Positions 17,567 through 26,551 of a stretch of DNA of 64,000 nucleotides are shown here, one piece after another. The notes under the pieces are model-generated. The model made no database searches. It had not been told where the DNA came from and saw only the letters and a program-made list of their open reading frames with translations. Source of the DNA: Olleya sp. YS (GTDB lineage: Bacteria > Bacteroidota > Bacteroidia > Flavobacteriales > Flavobacteriaceae); NCBI RefSeq assembly GCF_029760915.1, contig NZ_CP121685.1, positions 532,001-596,000 on the forward strand, read 5' to 3'. Each line of letters opens with the position of its first letter. Within the stretch, counting starts at the first letter, position 1. The position numbers and the translations under genes were made by a program.

Positions 17567-17986
17567 TTAAAACTGATTAATTAAGTAATTTATTAAATCT
17601 GTTGTAGTTACAATACCAACCAATTTTCCGTTATCTACAACAGGTAATGCATGAAATTCTTTTGTTGCTAACAATTCTGCAACTTCTTTAATTGTGGTAG
17701 CACTAGACACGCTTACCAAGTTTTTAGCCATCACTTGCTCTATTGTAAACATATTATACACTACACTTTCTACGTCTAAAGCATACTCGTCTGCTGCATC
17801 TGCAAAACTAATTCTTAGTAAATCTGTGTAACTTAACATACCTATAATAGCCTCACCACTAACTACTGGAATATGTCTAATATTATGCTGTTTAAATAAT
17901 TGTTCGGCTTGTTCTAAATCGTCTGTTTTATTTAATGAAATGACATGTTTAGTCATTATTTCTGCTACTGGTGTTCTTTTTTTCAT
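17567..17986 (-). CDS. Tandem CBS-domain protein
   Basis: The 139-residue protein consists of two CBS domains (residues about 5-62 and 78-137), with typical segments IMTKHVISLNKTDDLEQAEQLF, HIPVVSGEAIIGMLSYTDLL, LVSVSSATTIKEVAELL and ALPVVDNGKLVGIVTTTDLI. CBS pairs bind adenine nucleotides such as AMP, ATP or S-adenosylmethionine and usually regulate a partner. No enzyme or transporter domain is fused, and neither neighbour is an obvious partner, so the role is unknown. The family assignment is secure. Confidence 0.9.
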   Translation of the reverse strand: MKKRTPVAEIMTKHVISLNKTDDLEQAEQLFKQHNIRHIPVVSGEAIIGMLSYTDLLRISFADAADEYALDVESVVYNMFTIEQVMAKNLVSVSSATTIKEVAELLATKEFHALPVVDNGKLVGIVTTTDLINYLINQF

Positions 17987-18066
17987 GAGTATTGGCTTTT
18001 AAATTCATTATTAAAGTTAGTATTAATAAACCTTAATAAACATGATAAAAGTCAGTAGAATCGAAA

Positions 18067-18942
18067 TTAGTAACCTGCAAAATTAAAATTAAGCATTTGC
18101 TTCACTTTTGTGTAAATCTCTGGAAATTGAGATTTGAAGTCTTGAGGAGTTTCTATAAAGGATTCGATAATTACAGAAACAAATTCAAATTGATTGGTAT
18201 AAGCATAATCCCTAAAATATTTTGAAGCGACAAGGCGGTTTTTGTAATCTTCATTGTTTTCAAGATAATCAGCAATATCTGCAAAACTGTTTAAAAACAC
18301 TGCTGCTTTTGGACCACGTGTCTGTAAATTATCAATATGAATAGCATGAACAAACTCATGAATAGCCAAGTTATAGTTGTCATTCTCTATAGAGTAACCA
18401 TACAAGAAATCTTCCCATGAAAATACTATTGCATTGTAAGCTGGATTAAATTCGCCTTTATGCAACTGTTGGTTGGTATTAGAATAAAATGCTTCTGGGT
18501 ACAGTATAACCTTATTTAATAATTTGATGTTATATCTTCTAAAACCAAAGGTTAACATAGTTGCTGTAGCAGCTACTAGCACTTTCATTTGGTCTGTAAT
18601 TTGCAGATTGTCTTTACCAATATATTGATGTGTGCCTATAAATTGTGCGACACGATGTTCAAAATAGGTTTGATGTTTTGGAGATAATTTTTTAAAAAAT
18701 GAAAACTCATTTTTTAAAATAAAAATCTGAGCTGGACTTAACTTTTTTAACCTTAAATAAAAATGATTATATAATGGTTTTTTAAATTTTGAAACATACT
18801 GAAACTCGACAATCAGATATATTCTGTACAGAACAAATAAGATAATTACAACGGTTCCTACAGCTAGGACATATTTGTAAACTAACGGATTTTCTTCAAG
18901 TTCTGATTGAGATTGAAATAAGCTAAACAATTTTATAACCAT
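18067..18942 (-). CDS. MtfA-like zinc metallopeptidase with N-terminal membrane anchor
   Basis: The 291-residue protein has one transmembrane helix (about 23-45, YVLAVGTVVIILFVLYRIYL) and a soluble domain with the zinc-binding motif HEFVHAIH near residue 196. A later acidic helix (FEFVSVIIESFIETP near 258) supplies a probable third ligand. This pattern, with the preceding MLTFGF...VILYPEAF region, matches the MtfA (DgsA anti-repressor) peptidase family. E. coli MtfA is soluble, so the membrane anchor is notable. Its ATG overlaps the stop of the upstream O-antigen-ligase-like gene by one base, which argues for translational coupling. The substrate is unknown. Confidence 0.82.
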   Translation of the reverse strand: MVIKLFSLFQSQSELEENPLVYKYVLAVGTVVIILFVLYRIYLIVEFQYVSKFKKPLYNHFYLRLKKLSPAQIFILKNEFSFFKKLSPKHQTYFEHRVAQFIGTHQYIGKDNLQITDQMKVLVAATATMLTFGFRRYNIKLLNKVILYPEAFYSNTNQQLHKGEFNPAYNAIVFSWEDFLYGYSIENDNYNLAIHEFVHAIHIDNLQTRGPKAAVFLNSFADIADYLENNEDYKNRLVASKYFRDYAYTNQFEFVSVIIESFIETPQDFKSQFPEIYTKVKQMLNFNFAGY

Positions 18943-21344
18943 TATTCAAAAAAAGAATCATTAAGGTTTAGTGCTGCTTGCCAACCTTTTTGTCGACTCA
19001 CTAAAAAATCTTTTTTTGCGTTTGCCATATCGTTTAGTTTTAAATAAGATACACCTCTACTATACTCTGGCCTACCATTATCTAAATATTTATCATCTAT
19101 AACTTTAGTAAAATACGGTATTGCGTTTTGATAGTTTTTGGTAAGATTTTCAAGTAATCCTAATTTAAAATGCGTTGGTAGATTATTAGGCTCTATGTTT
19201 AACACTTTTAAAAAATTAACTCTGGCATTAGCATAATCTTTATTATTAAAATACTTATTTCCTTCTTGGAAATACTTAGTCATTTCTTCAATGACACTTT
19301 CATCTAATGTACTAGCTATGATATCAGATTTTGACTTTTTGGACATAATTGTTTTAAGCTCACTTTTAAACTTTAAAAGGTTTTCGTCATAAGGAAAACT
19401 TTCTAAAGCATAATTAATCTTACTTAGTGCCAAAGAGTCGTCTCTATAATACCTTCTAATATCGTTAGACATGCCAATCCATCCAAGTATATTTTTAGGT
19501 CTCACCCTAAAGTGTCTATCGTATAAGTTAAACAATGCTGCTGTGTCTTTTTTTCTTTTGTAATAATCTCTTAAAATGTAGAAATTTGATTCTATACTTG
19601 GTGCTAAATCAAAAACTTCTTTAGAATAAAACAGTGCGCTATCTTCTTTTTTAGTGGCATTAAAAACCATAGCTTTCAAAGTTTTTGGCCAGATATTATT
19701 TTCTACTGTAGCTATAGATTTATCTAAATGTACATTTGCTTTTTTATACTGCTTACTATTAATAGCGTACATTGCTTTAATATCATCATTAGTCATACCT
19801 ATTTGGTTTACATAAGGAAAATCTGGCAACATTCTACTAACCTGATCATAAGTATAATTAAATTTTGAAGTAAAAGCGTCTTTAGTTTTCACTTCTCCCA
19901 TTAAAGTGTACTGAACTGTTGATGATTTATAATCTTTGTAATGACTAAAAAGATTTATAAACATAATTACAGTAATTATTGATCCTATAATTTTAATACT
20001 TTTAGGTAATATATGCTTATCAGAGTTTTTATTTTTACTAATTGAAAAGCTTAAAATAATTGCAAGTATACATGCGAGAATAATTTGAATTGGAGCTCTA
20101 TGATGAGGAAAATTAAAGAAGGCATCAATTGCGTAACTTAACAAAGCTAAAGCAATAGTAATTAAGAAAAATTTCTCTAAATCAGTTTTTAGATTTCTAT
20201 ACTTTTGGATAAGTATTATAAAACTTAAAACATAAACTATTACATATAGTAAAAAACCTATCACGCCAGTCTCTGCTAAAGCCTGTAAAAAATCATTATG
20301 GACGTGAGTTGAAAATAAAAATCCTTTTCTGTCATAATTAATCAAAAGTTCTTTTTTGGAATTATGTCGCCAATTACCAATCCCAACTCCAATTATTGGT
20401 GATGTTTTAAAATCTTTAATAGCCGATTTCCAAATGTACTCTCTACCGGAACCTTGTATTAAATTTGTTTTGGCTTTAGGATTATATAGGTCTTTCTCAC
20501 TTTTTGGAAAAAACAACTCATTATAAGTATTAAATTTATCCTTGTAAATTTTATTCACTGATATTGAACTCCCATAAGCTATAATTGCAGTTATAAACAA
20601 AGGTAAAATCACACCTATACTTTTCTTAAACGAGTATTTGGAAACTACAAAATAAGCTATTGAAAACGTAGCTAAAACAACTAACATAATTAAAACTGAT
20701 GTTCTCGCTCCAATTAATAACAAGCTAGTTATCACAAATAACACAGCCACCAAACTAATTATTTTTTTTAGACCCTTTAACTGTAGGAATAAGTATAATA
20801 AAAATGGCAACTTTATTACTATTGCAGATCCAAGAATATTTGGATTACCATATCTATGTGGAATTCCAAAAATTAATTCTTCTGTTCTTAACTCATTTAG
20901 TCTTGAAAAAAAATAGTAGACTACCTCAAATGATTCTATAAATAATATGATACTCATTACTATACTCAGTCCTAAAAAACCAAATCCTTTTTTTCTTCTA
21001 AAGACAAGAAATAAGTTAAAGACTGAACATATAAAAGTGAAAATCCTAGATAGATAGATGACGCTTTCGTCAATTATAATGGATTGTGTCATGGAAATGC
21101 AAGACACTAAAAAAATTGCCAATTGAATACCAAAAAATAGTTTAACATATTTTGACATTGAAAAGGACAAATATTCTAAATTAAAAAGATAAAATATAAA
21201 AACACCAGTATTAAGAATACCAAGATAAAACCACTGTGTTGAAGCAAAATCAAATGCCCCAAAATTAGGCACAAAAACTGTCAATAGATATAGTACTACT
21301 ATTATATAGTCAGAAATTTTGGTTGTATTTGAAAGTTCTTTCAT
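18942..21344 (-). CDS. O-antigen ligase/polymerase-like membrane protein with C-terminal TPR domain
   Basis: The 800-residue protein starts with about 12 hydrophobic helices (residues 10-450). The Wzy/WaaL-type periplasmic loop is visible near 310-355 (GSGREYIWKSAIKDFKTSPIIGVGIGNW ... THVHNDFLQALAETGVIG). The C-terminal 300 residues are soluble and contain tetratricopeptide-like repeats (YFQEGNKYFNNKDYANARVNFLKVLNIEPNN near 655-700, then YQNAIPYFTKVID). The family joins or ligates surface polysaccharide; the TPR part may bind a partner. No glycosyltransferase or polysaccharide cluster surrounds it, so it is an orphan locus. It is co-transcribed with the MtfA-like gene (one-base overlap). Confidence 0.82.
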   Translation of the reverse strand: MKELSNTTKISDYIIVVLYLLTVFVPNFGAFDFASTQWFYLGILNTGVFIFYLFNLEYLSFSMSKYVKLFFGIQLAIFLVSCISMTQSIIIDESVIYLSRIFTFICSVFNLFLVFRRKKGFGFLGLSIVMSIILFIESFEVVYYFFSRLNELRTEELIFGIPHRYGNPNILGSAIVIKLPFLLYLFLQLKGLKKIISLVAVLFVITSLLLIGARTSVLIMLVVLATFSIAYFVVSKYSFKKSIGVILPLFITAIIAYGSSISVNKIYKDKFNTYNELFFPKSEKDLYNPKAKTNLIQGSGREYIWKSAIKDFKTSPIIGVGIGNWRHNSKKELLINYDRKGFLFSTHVHNDFLQALAETGVIGFLLYVIVYVLSFIILIQKYRNLKTDLEKFFLITIALALLSYAIDAFFNFPHHRAPIQIILACILAIILSFSISKNKNSDKHILPKSIKIIGSIITVIMFINLFSHYKDYKSSTVQYTLMGEVKTKDAFTSKFNYTYDQVSRMLPDFPYVNQIGMTNDDIKAMYAINSKQYKKANVHLDKSIATVENNIWPKTLKAMVFNATKKEDSALFYSKEVFDLAPSIESNFYILRDYYKRKKDTAALFNLYDRHFRVRPKNILGWIGMSNDIRRYYRDDSLALSKINYALESFPYDENLLKFKSELKTIMSKKSKSDIIASTLDESVIEEMTKYFQEGNKYFNNKDYANARVNFLKVLNIEPNNLPTHFKLGLLENLTKNYQNAIPYFTKVIDDKYLDNGRPEYSRGVSYLKLNDMANAKKDFLVSRQKGWQAALNLNDSFFE

Positions 21345-21654
21345 TATTAAAATCTAAATAATATAATTAGTGTTAATTAGCTACAAAATAGCATTTTTAC
21401 AAATCAACTTACAAAAAATACATAATTTAATTTTATCAATCTCTTAGTATAAACGTATGTTGATTGCTATGACTTAAAGCTCCGCTTTGATAATAAAAAA
21501 GATTTTTTTACAAATTCAAGCAAGCTTGATTTGACTTTTATTAGGATTACTTCGCTTCGCTTCGTTATCCTCAAAGCTCCGCTTTGATAATAAAAAAGAT
21601 TTTTTTACAAATTCAAGCAAGCTTGATTTGACTAAAATCTTTTTTATTCATTCG
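21345..21654. other. Gene-free stretch with duplicated palindromic element
   Basis: No coding sequence is seen in these 310 bases. They hold two identical 61-bp copies (21476-21536 and 21573-21633), a short CTTCG triplicate between them, and an AT-rich remainder. The right edge is 3' of tRNA-Arg. Confidence 0.8.
21476..21633. repeat. Perfect 61-bp direct duplication with internal palindromes
   Basis: Copies at 21476-21536 and 21573-21633 are identical base for base. Each contains AAAGC-TCC-GCTTT and the near-palindrome CAAATTCAAGC-AAGCTTGATTTG. After the second copy, AAAATCTTTTTTATT (21634-21648) pairs with AATAAAAAAGATTTT inside it, giving a long stem. The 36-base spacer contains CTTCG three times between AGGATTAC and GTTATCCT. 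On the minus strand this may terminate tRNA-Arg. Confidence 0.9.
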
Positions 21655-21728
21655 TGACCTCGAGAGGATTCGAACCTCCAACCCTCAGAGCCGAAATCTG
21701 ATATTCTATCCAGTTGAACTACGAGGCC
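21655..21728 (-). tRNA. tRNA-Arg (anticodon UCG)
   Basis: The minus strand folds as a full cloverleaf: acceptor GGCCTCG with CGAGGTC (one G-U), D-arm TAGTTCAACTGGATAGA, anticodon stem TCAGA/TCTGA with loop TTTCGGC, T-arm GGAGGTTCGAATCCTC, discriminator A. Anticodon UCG reads CGN codons. The CCA end is not encoded. yqeY lies just upstream on the same strand. Confidence 0.95.
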
Positions 21729-21736
21729 TAATACTA

Positions 21737-22186
21737 TTAAGATAATTTAGCCTTTACAATAGTAGATATGGTTTTACCATCTGCCTTTCCTGCCAATTGT
21801 CCACTAACCATTCCCATAACTTTACCCATATCTTTCATACCATCTGCTCCTGTTTTTGCGATAACATCATCTACTATTTTAGCAATCTCTTCCTCACTCA
21901 TGGCTTCTGGTAAAAACTGAGCTATAACTTCTGCTTCAGCTAATTCTGGTGCTGCTAAATCTTCTCGACCTTGTTCTAAAAATATTGCTGCACTGTCCTT
22001 ACGTTGCTTAACTTGTTTTTGAAGTATTTTAAGCTCTTCTGCTTCCGTTAATTCTGCTTTTGCGCCAGTTTCTGTCTGTGCTAAAAGTATGGCAGATTTA
22101 ACTGCTCTTAAAGCTGTTAACGCAACAGTATTTTTACTTTTCATTGCCTCTTTTAAGGCTGTCATTATATCTTTAGATAAACTCAT
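21737..22186 (-). CDS. GatB/YqeY domain protein
   Basis: The 149-residue protein is the stand-alone YqeY family, related to the tail domain of the GatB amidotransferase subunit, which binds tRNA. Typical segments are LSKDIMTALKEAMKSKNTVALTALRAVKSA near the start and QFLPEAMSEEEIAKIV...GMKDMGKVMGMV near the end. I chose the ATG at 22186, since the upstream in-frame extension to 22297 has no family similarity and 149 residues is the usual length. Its function is not firmly established. It sits between ftsZ (with a terminator in between) and tRNA-Arg, whose 5' end is 8 bases after its stop. Confidence 0.92.
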   Translation of the reverse strand: MSLSKDIMTALKEAMKSKNTVALTALRAVKSAILLAQTETGAKAELTEAEELKILQKQVKQRKDSAAIFLEQGREDLAAPELAEAEVIAQFLPEAMSEEEIAKIVDDVIAKTGADGMKDMGKVMGMVSGQLAGKADGKTISTIVKAKLS

Positions 22187-22340
22187 TTTATTTTGTTTTT
22201 TAGAACTACGAATATAAGTAAAAGTATTGATTTTGAATGTGATTAGGTTTAGTCTACAGAAACTAGTCTTAATAAACCTTACTGTAAGCTCAACCAACTA
22301 TTTTGAGTGCGACTATGTGCTTTCAAAATTGGGTTTTACT

Positions 22341-22378
22341 AAAAAAAACCCGGAAAGTTTGAGGGAACTTTTCGGGTT
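22341..22378 (-). terminator. Terminator at the end of the dcw operon (after ftsZ)
   Basis: On the minus strand AACCCGAAAAGTT pairs with AACTTTCCGGGTT (one G-T pair) and is followed by eight T. It separates ftsZ from yqeY. Confidence 0.9.
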
Positions 22379-22458
22379 AAAAATGGATTAATTTAAGTGA
22401 TTAGTTTCCGAAACATTTCGGAATAAATTCAACTAACTATTTTAATAATAGCGTTTTA

Positions 22459-24438
22459 TTAATCTACGTTATCATGTAAGAAAGAGTTGTTACTTCTTAA
22501 TTGAATATCATCATTATCATCAACACTTAGTGTTGTTTTAGAAATATTATTATCTGATGAATGTTGACTATCGTCTAACTCTAATCCTTGACGTTTATAT
22601 GCTGGAATTTTCTCTATATCTTCAATTTTAGAACTATTGAATTTATGATTAAAATTCTTCATTTTTTTTCTGCGCTCGTCTGCTCTACTTTTTAATAACT
22701 CTGAGATTGGCGTATTCATAGGATCCACCTCTGTTTCAGTCACATCTTCCTCAGCATCTTCAACAGTTTTTTGTTCAAAAGCTACTTCTTTATCAATTTC
22801 AACTTTAGGTTCAGCCACTTTATTAATTGCAGAATTTACCTCAACATAATCATCTAATGCGTATCTTACTTCACCTGTTTCAGAGTTTTCGGTCACGGGA
22901 ATAATTTCGACAAAATCATTCACTTCCATATCGTTAACCTCTTCCGTTAAATTCATAACCACTGGACTATCCTCTTCAACTTTTGGCTCAACAACTGGCT
23001 CTGATAATGGCATATCAAAACTTAACGTGATTTGTTGTTTCTCTTCTTCCTCCTCTATTCTAATAGGTTCTTCTACCTCTGCATTAGAAACAGTTGTAAT
23101 ATTAAAATCTTCTGTATCTTCTACATTAACATCAACTTCAGAGTAAATAACATCCATATCTTTAATAAGCTCACTAGTTGGTATTAAATCCAAATCGTCA
23201 TAGCTTACTGCTGCTTTTTGTTTGTTTATTTGAGCCATTTCAAAAGCAGACAACTCATCTTCGGTATCTTCTTCAATATCTAAGGTATGTTTTACTACTG
23301 CTTGAGGCGTGTCTTGTGCATCTTCTAACTCTATATTTGGTAAGATTATAGCAGGCTCTCTATCGTTACCACTTAAATCTTGTTCCATATTTTGATCATC
23401 TTCCAAAGCATGGATTACTTTTTTAATTTCAGTATTCGAAATTTCGTTTTGCTGCTCGACATCAAATCCAGTTGCAATGATTGTTACAGAAATTGACTCT
23501 TCTAAGCTTTCATCTTCACCAACACCCATAATGATATTGGCACCATGACCAGCTTCGTTTTGTATGTGATCGTTAATTTCTCCAATTTCATCAATAGTAA
23601 TTTCTTGAGCTCCAGAAACGATTAGCAACAATACGTTTTTGGCTCCAGTTATTTTATTATCATTTAATAACGGAGAATCTAATGCTTTTGAAATCGCTTC
23701 GTGTGCTCGGTTTTGTCCCGAAGCTTCAGCAGATCCCATTATAGCAGTTCCGCTATTACTTAATACTGTTTTAGCGTCACGTAAATCGATGTTTTGTGTG
23801 TAGTGATGTGTAATAACTTCTGCAATACCACGTGCTGCAGTAGATAATACCTCATCTGCTTTAGAAAAACCTGCTTTAAAACCTAGGTTACCATAAACCT
23901 CACGTAATTTATTGTTGTTTATTACTACTAAACTATCGACTTCTTTACGTAATTTTTCAATCCCTTCTTGGGCTTGTTCATTACGCATTTTACCTTCAAA
24001 CTGAAAAGGCATGGTAACAATACCTACTGTTAAAATATCTAAGTCTTTAGCCATTTTAGCAATTATTGGTGCTGCACCTGTACCAGTTCCTCCACCCATT
24101 CCTGCAGTAATAAATACCATTTTTGTGTTAGTATCTAACATACGTTGGATGTCATCAAAACTCTCAACCGCAGATTGCTCTCCTACATTTGGATTAGCTC
24201 CTGCACCAAGTCCTTCTGTAAGGTTAACACCCAATTGAATTTTGTTTGGCACTCCACTGTTTTGTAGTGCTTGCGCATCTGTATTACAGATTACAAAATC
24301 TACACCTTTAATGCCTTGAAGGAACATGTGATTGATAGCATTACTACCTCCACCACCTACACCGATGACTTTAATGACATTAGATTGATTTTTTGGAAGA
24401 TCGAATGCTATGTTTTCGAATTCGTTGTTGCTGCTCAT
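22459..24438 (-). CDS. ftsZ: Cell division GTPase FtsZ with long C-terminal tail
   Basis: FtsZ polymerises into the division ring. The GTPase part (about 1-320) has GVGGGGSNAINHM near residue 26, the signature AGMGGGTGTGAAPIIAK near 112, and the T7-loop region. The 659-residue length reflects a long acidic linker (about 340-600, with many Glu, Asp and Val), typical of Bacteroidota FtsZ but about 1.7 times the E. coli protein. Near the C-terminus, IPAYKRQGLELD (about 611-622) resembles the conserved peptide that binds FtsA. It is the last gene of the dcw operon, 67 bases after ftsA, and is followed by a strong terminator. Confidence 0.97.
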   Translation of the reverse strand: MSSNNEFENIAFDLPKNQSNVIKVIGVGGGGSNAINHMFLQGIKGVDFVICNTDAQALQNSGVPNKIQLGVNLTEGLGAGANPNVGEQSAVESFDDIQRMLDTNTKMVFITAGMGGGTGTGAAPIIAKMAKDLDILTVGIVTMPFQFEGKMRNEQAQEGIEKLRKEVDSLVVINNNKLREVYGNLGFKAGFSKADEVLSTAARGIAEVITHHYTQNIDLRDAKTVLSNSGTAIMGSAEASGQNRAHEAISKALDSPLLNDNKITGAKNVLLLIVSGAQEITIDEIGEINDHIQNEAGHGANIIMGVGEDESLEESISVTIIATGFDVEQQNEISNTEIKKVIHALEDDQNMEQDLSGNDREPAIILPNIELEDAQDTPQAVVKHTLDIEEDTEDELSAFEMAQINKQKAAVSYDDLDLIPTSELIKDMDVIYSEVDVNVEDTEDFNITTVSNAEVEEPIRIEEEEEKQQITLSFDMPLSEPVVEPKVEEDSPVVMNLTEEVNDMEVNDFVEIIPVTENSETGEVRYALDDYVEVNSAINKVAEPKVEIDKEVAFEQKTVEDAEEDVTETEVDPMNTPISELLKSRADERRKKMKNFNHKFNSSKIEDIEKIPAYKRQGLELDDSQHSSDNNISKTTLSVDDNDDIQLRSNNSFLHDNVD

Positions 24439-24505
24439 AAATTCTAGTTTTCTGGATCAATTATTATTTTAAAGCGATACATACTCGCTTATGTTATCTT
24501 TAATT

Positions 24506-25828
24506 TTATTCTGCGTTATCTAAAAAGTCTTTGACTCTTTCTGTTAACGTATCTAAAAACGACTTACGTTGTTTTTTTGGTGGTTCTACTTTTTCTACTT
24601 CTGGAGTATTTTCATCTTCGCCTTGAGCCTGAATTTCTTCTTCAATTTTAGCTTCCGCTTTTTTGCGGTCTTGACGTTTTAATCCGTCCATCACTAATCC
24701 TACTGCTGTTGCAAATAAAGGACTTGTAATCGCATCATCACTATCTCCTGCAAGATGCTCGTTAGGATACCCAATTCTGGTATCCATTCCTGTAATATAT
24801 TCTACTAATTGTTTTAAATGCTTTAACTGGCTTCCTCCTCCTGTTAAAACAATACCTGCTATTAGCTTCTTTTTTTGTTCTTCGTGTCCGTAATTTTTAA
24901 TTTCGACATAAACTTGCTCTACTATTTCTACAACACGTGCATGAATAATTTTAGACAGGTTTTTTAAGGTGATTTCTTTAGGATCACGACCTCTTAAACC
25001 TGGAATAGACACTATTTCATTATCCTTATTTTCTCCTGGCCATGCGCTACCGAATTTGATTTTTAATAATTCGGCTTGCTTTTCTATAATAGAACAGCCT
25101 TCTTTAATATCTTCTGTAATTACATTACCTCCAAATGGGATAACTGCTGTATGACGAATAATACCATCTCTGAAAATAGCTAAATCTGTTGTACCACCTC
25201 CTATATCAATTAAAGCAACTCCTGCTTCTTTTTCTTCTTGACTTAGTACTGCATTAGCACTTGCTAAAGGCTCTAAGGTGATCCCTTCTAATGCTAAACC
25301 TGCACTTTGTACACAGCGTCCAATATTTCTAATAGATGATACTTGCCCAACTACTACATGAAAATTTGCTTCTAAACGTCCACCATACATGCCGATTGGC
25401 TCTTTAATTTCGGCTTGACCATCAATTTTATACTCTTGTGGTAAGACGTGTATAATCTCTTCTCCTGGAAGCATTACCAATTTATGTACTTGATTGATTA
25501 ATCGTTCTATATCATCTTCATCTATAACTGTTTCGCTATTAGGTCTTGTAATATAATCGCTGTGTTGTAAACTTCTTATGTGTTGTCCAGCAATTCCAAC
25601 AGTTACACCTTCTATCTTTAATGCTGCAGCAGCTTCTGCTTCTTGAATGGCTAATTGAATAGATTGAATAGTTTGTGTTATGTTATTAACCACACCACGA
25701 TGCACACCCAAACTTTTAGACTTACCAATGCCTAAAATTTCGACTTTATCATATTCGTTTTTACGACCAATCATAGCCACAATTTTTGTGGTTCCTATGT
25801 CTAATCCTACTGCAATGTTTTGCTCCAT
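24506..25828 (-). CDS. ftsA: Cell division protein FtsA
   Basis: FtsA is the actin-like protein that ties FtsZ filaments to the membrane. The 440-residue protein shows the ATPase phosphate-1 motif (VGLDIGTTKIVAMIG, 7-21), phosphate-2 (VALIDIGGGTTDLAIF near 205) and the adenosine motif (GIVLTGGGSQLKHL near 325). A linker rich in Lys and Glu leads to the C-terminal amphipathic helix KSFLDTLTERVKDFLDNAE, the membrane-targeting sequence. It starts 3 bases after ftsQ, so the genes are translationally linked. Confidence 0.96.
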   Translation of the reverse strand: MEQNIAVGLDIGTTKIVAMIGRKNEYDKVEILGIGKSKSLGVHRGVVNNITQTIQSIQLAIQEAEAAAALKIEGVTVGIAGQHIRSLQHSDYITRPNSETVIDEDDIERLINQVHKLVMLPGEEIIHVLPQEYKIDGQAEIKEPIGMYGGRLEANFHVVVGQVSSIRNIGRCVQSAGLALEGITLEPLASANAVLSQEEKEAGVALIDIGGGTTDLAIFRDGIIRHTAVIPFGGNVITEDIKEGCSIIEKQAELLKIKFGSAWPGENKDNEIVSIPGLRGRDPKEITLKNLSKIIHARVVEIVEQVYVEIKNYGHEEQKKKLIAGIVLTGGGSQLKHLKQLVEYITGMDTRIGYPNEHLAGDSDDAITSPLFATAVGLVMDGLKRQDRKKAEAKIEEEIQAQGEDENTPEVEKVEPPKKQRKSFLDTLTERVKDFLDNAE

Positions 25829-25831
25829 AAC

Positions 25832-26551
25832 TTATGCTTTTGTACACACAACTTGATTACCAAATTGCAAGTTTACTTTACTGTAATTGTTTAAGGTTTT
25901 ATCCTTTGTCGCTTTAAGATAAAAGGCTTTTAGATTGTTTATTTTTTTATCCAATTGCTTCAAACTTCCTAATTTGACTATAAACTCACATTGTCTCAGC
26001 TTAAGATCTATAGTCCCATTCTTATTTTGATGAATGCGAACTACATGCTTTTTTAAAAATTCGTCTTCCTGAATTTTTATTGCCATTTTATGTGCGTTCT
26101 CTAAGGTTTTTTTATTGACAAAACCGGTAACAATTGGGACGCGTTCTGTATAGTTTTTTGATAATGGCATATAACCTCCATTACTATCTATATAGTACGA
26201 CGCGTCTGTTACCACTCTAGCAATAGGTGTTTTTTGTTTAACCTTAGCTGTTAAATTACCTGTTACACTAACGTAAACGTCTGCAAACTCTACAATTGGG
26301 TTTGCGTTTAGAGTCGTTTCTAACAAGTTCAAATCTAAAATTTCTTTAGGTTCATTTGTAACGGACTGTTGATTTTGTATTAACAACTTACTAACATCTT
26401 CTTGTGTCATAAAAAGATTGTTGTTTCCAAGGAATTCCACATGAGGTTTGGATACTGTTCTTTTAGCATTTCTTTTAGAAGAAAACGCATACAAAAACAC
26501 TACTAAACCTAGTAGAACTAACAGTTTTATGTCATTCCAATTAACTTTCAT
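25832..26551 (-). CDS. ftsQ: Cell division protein FtsQ/DivIB
   Basis: This 239-residue single-pass protein belongs to the FtsQ-FtsL-FtsB part of the divisome. It has an N-terminal transmembrane helix (about 9-23, IKLLVLLGLVVFLYAF) and a POTRA-like periplasmic domain (FLGNNNLFMTQEDVSKLLI, then NANPIVEFADVYVSVTGNLTAKVKQKTPIARV). Sequence conservation of FtsQ is low, so its place between murC and ftsA is a main part of the evidence. Its start overlaps the end of murC by 11 bases. Confidence 0.9.
   Translation of the reverse strand: MKVNWNDIKLLVLLGLVVFLYAFSSKRNAKRTVSKPHVEFLGNNNLFMTQEDVSKLLIQNQQSVTNEPKEILDLNLLETTLNANPIVEFADVYVSVTGNLTAKVKQKTPIARVVTDASYYIDSNGGYMPLSKNYTERVPIVTGFVNKKTLENAHKMAIKIQEDEFLKKHVVRIHQNKNGTIDLKLRQCEFIVKLGSLKQLDKKINNLKAFYLKATKDKTLNNYSKVNLQFGNQVVCTKA

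Noticed and set aside
22187-22297. 37-residue N-terminal extension of YqeY
   Set aside because: The extension has no family similarity; the ATG at 22186 gives the normal 149-residue protein.
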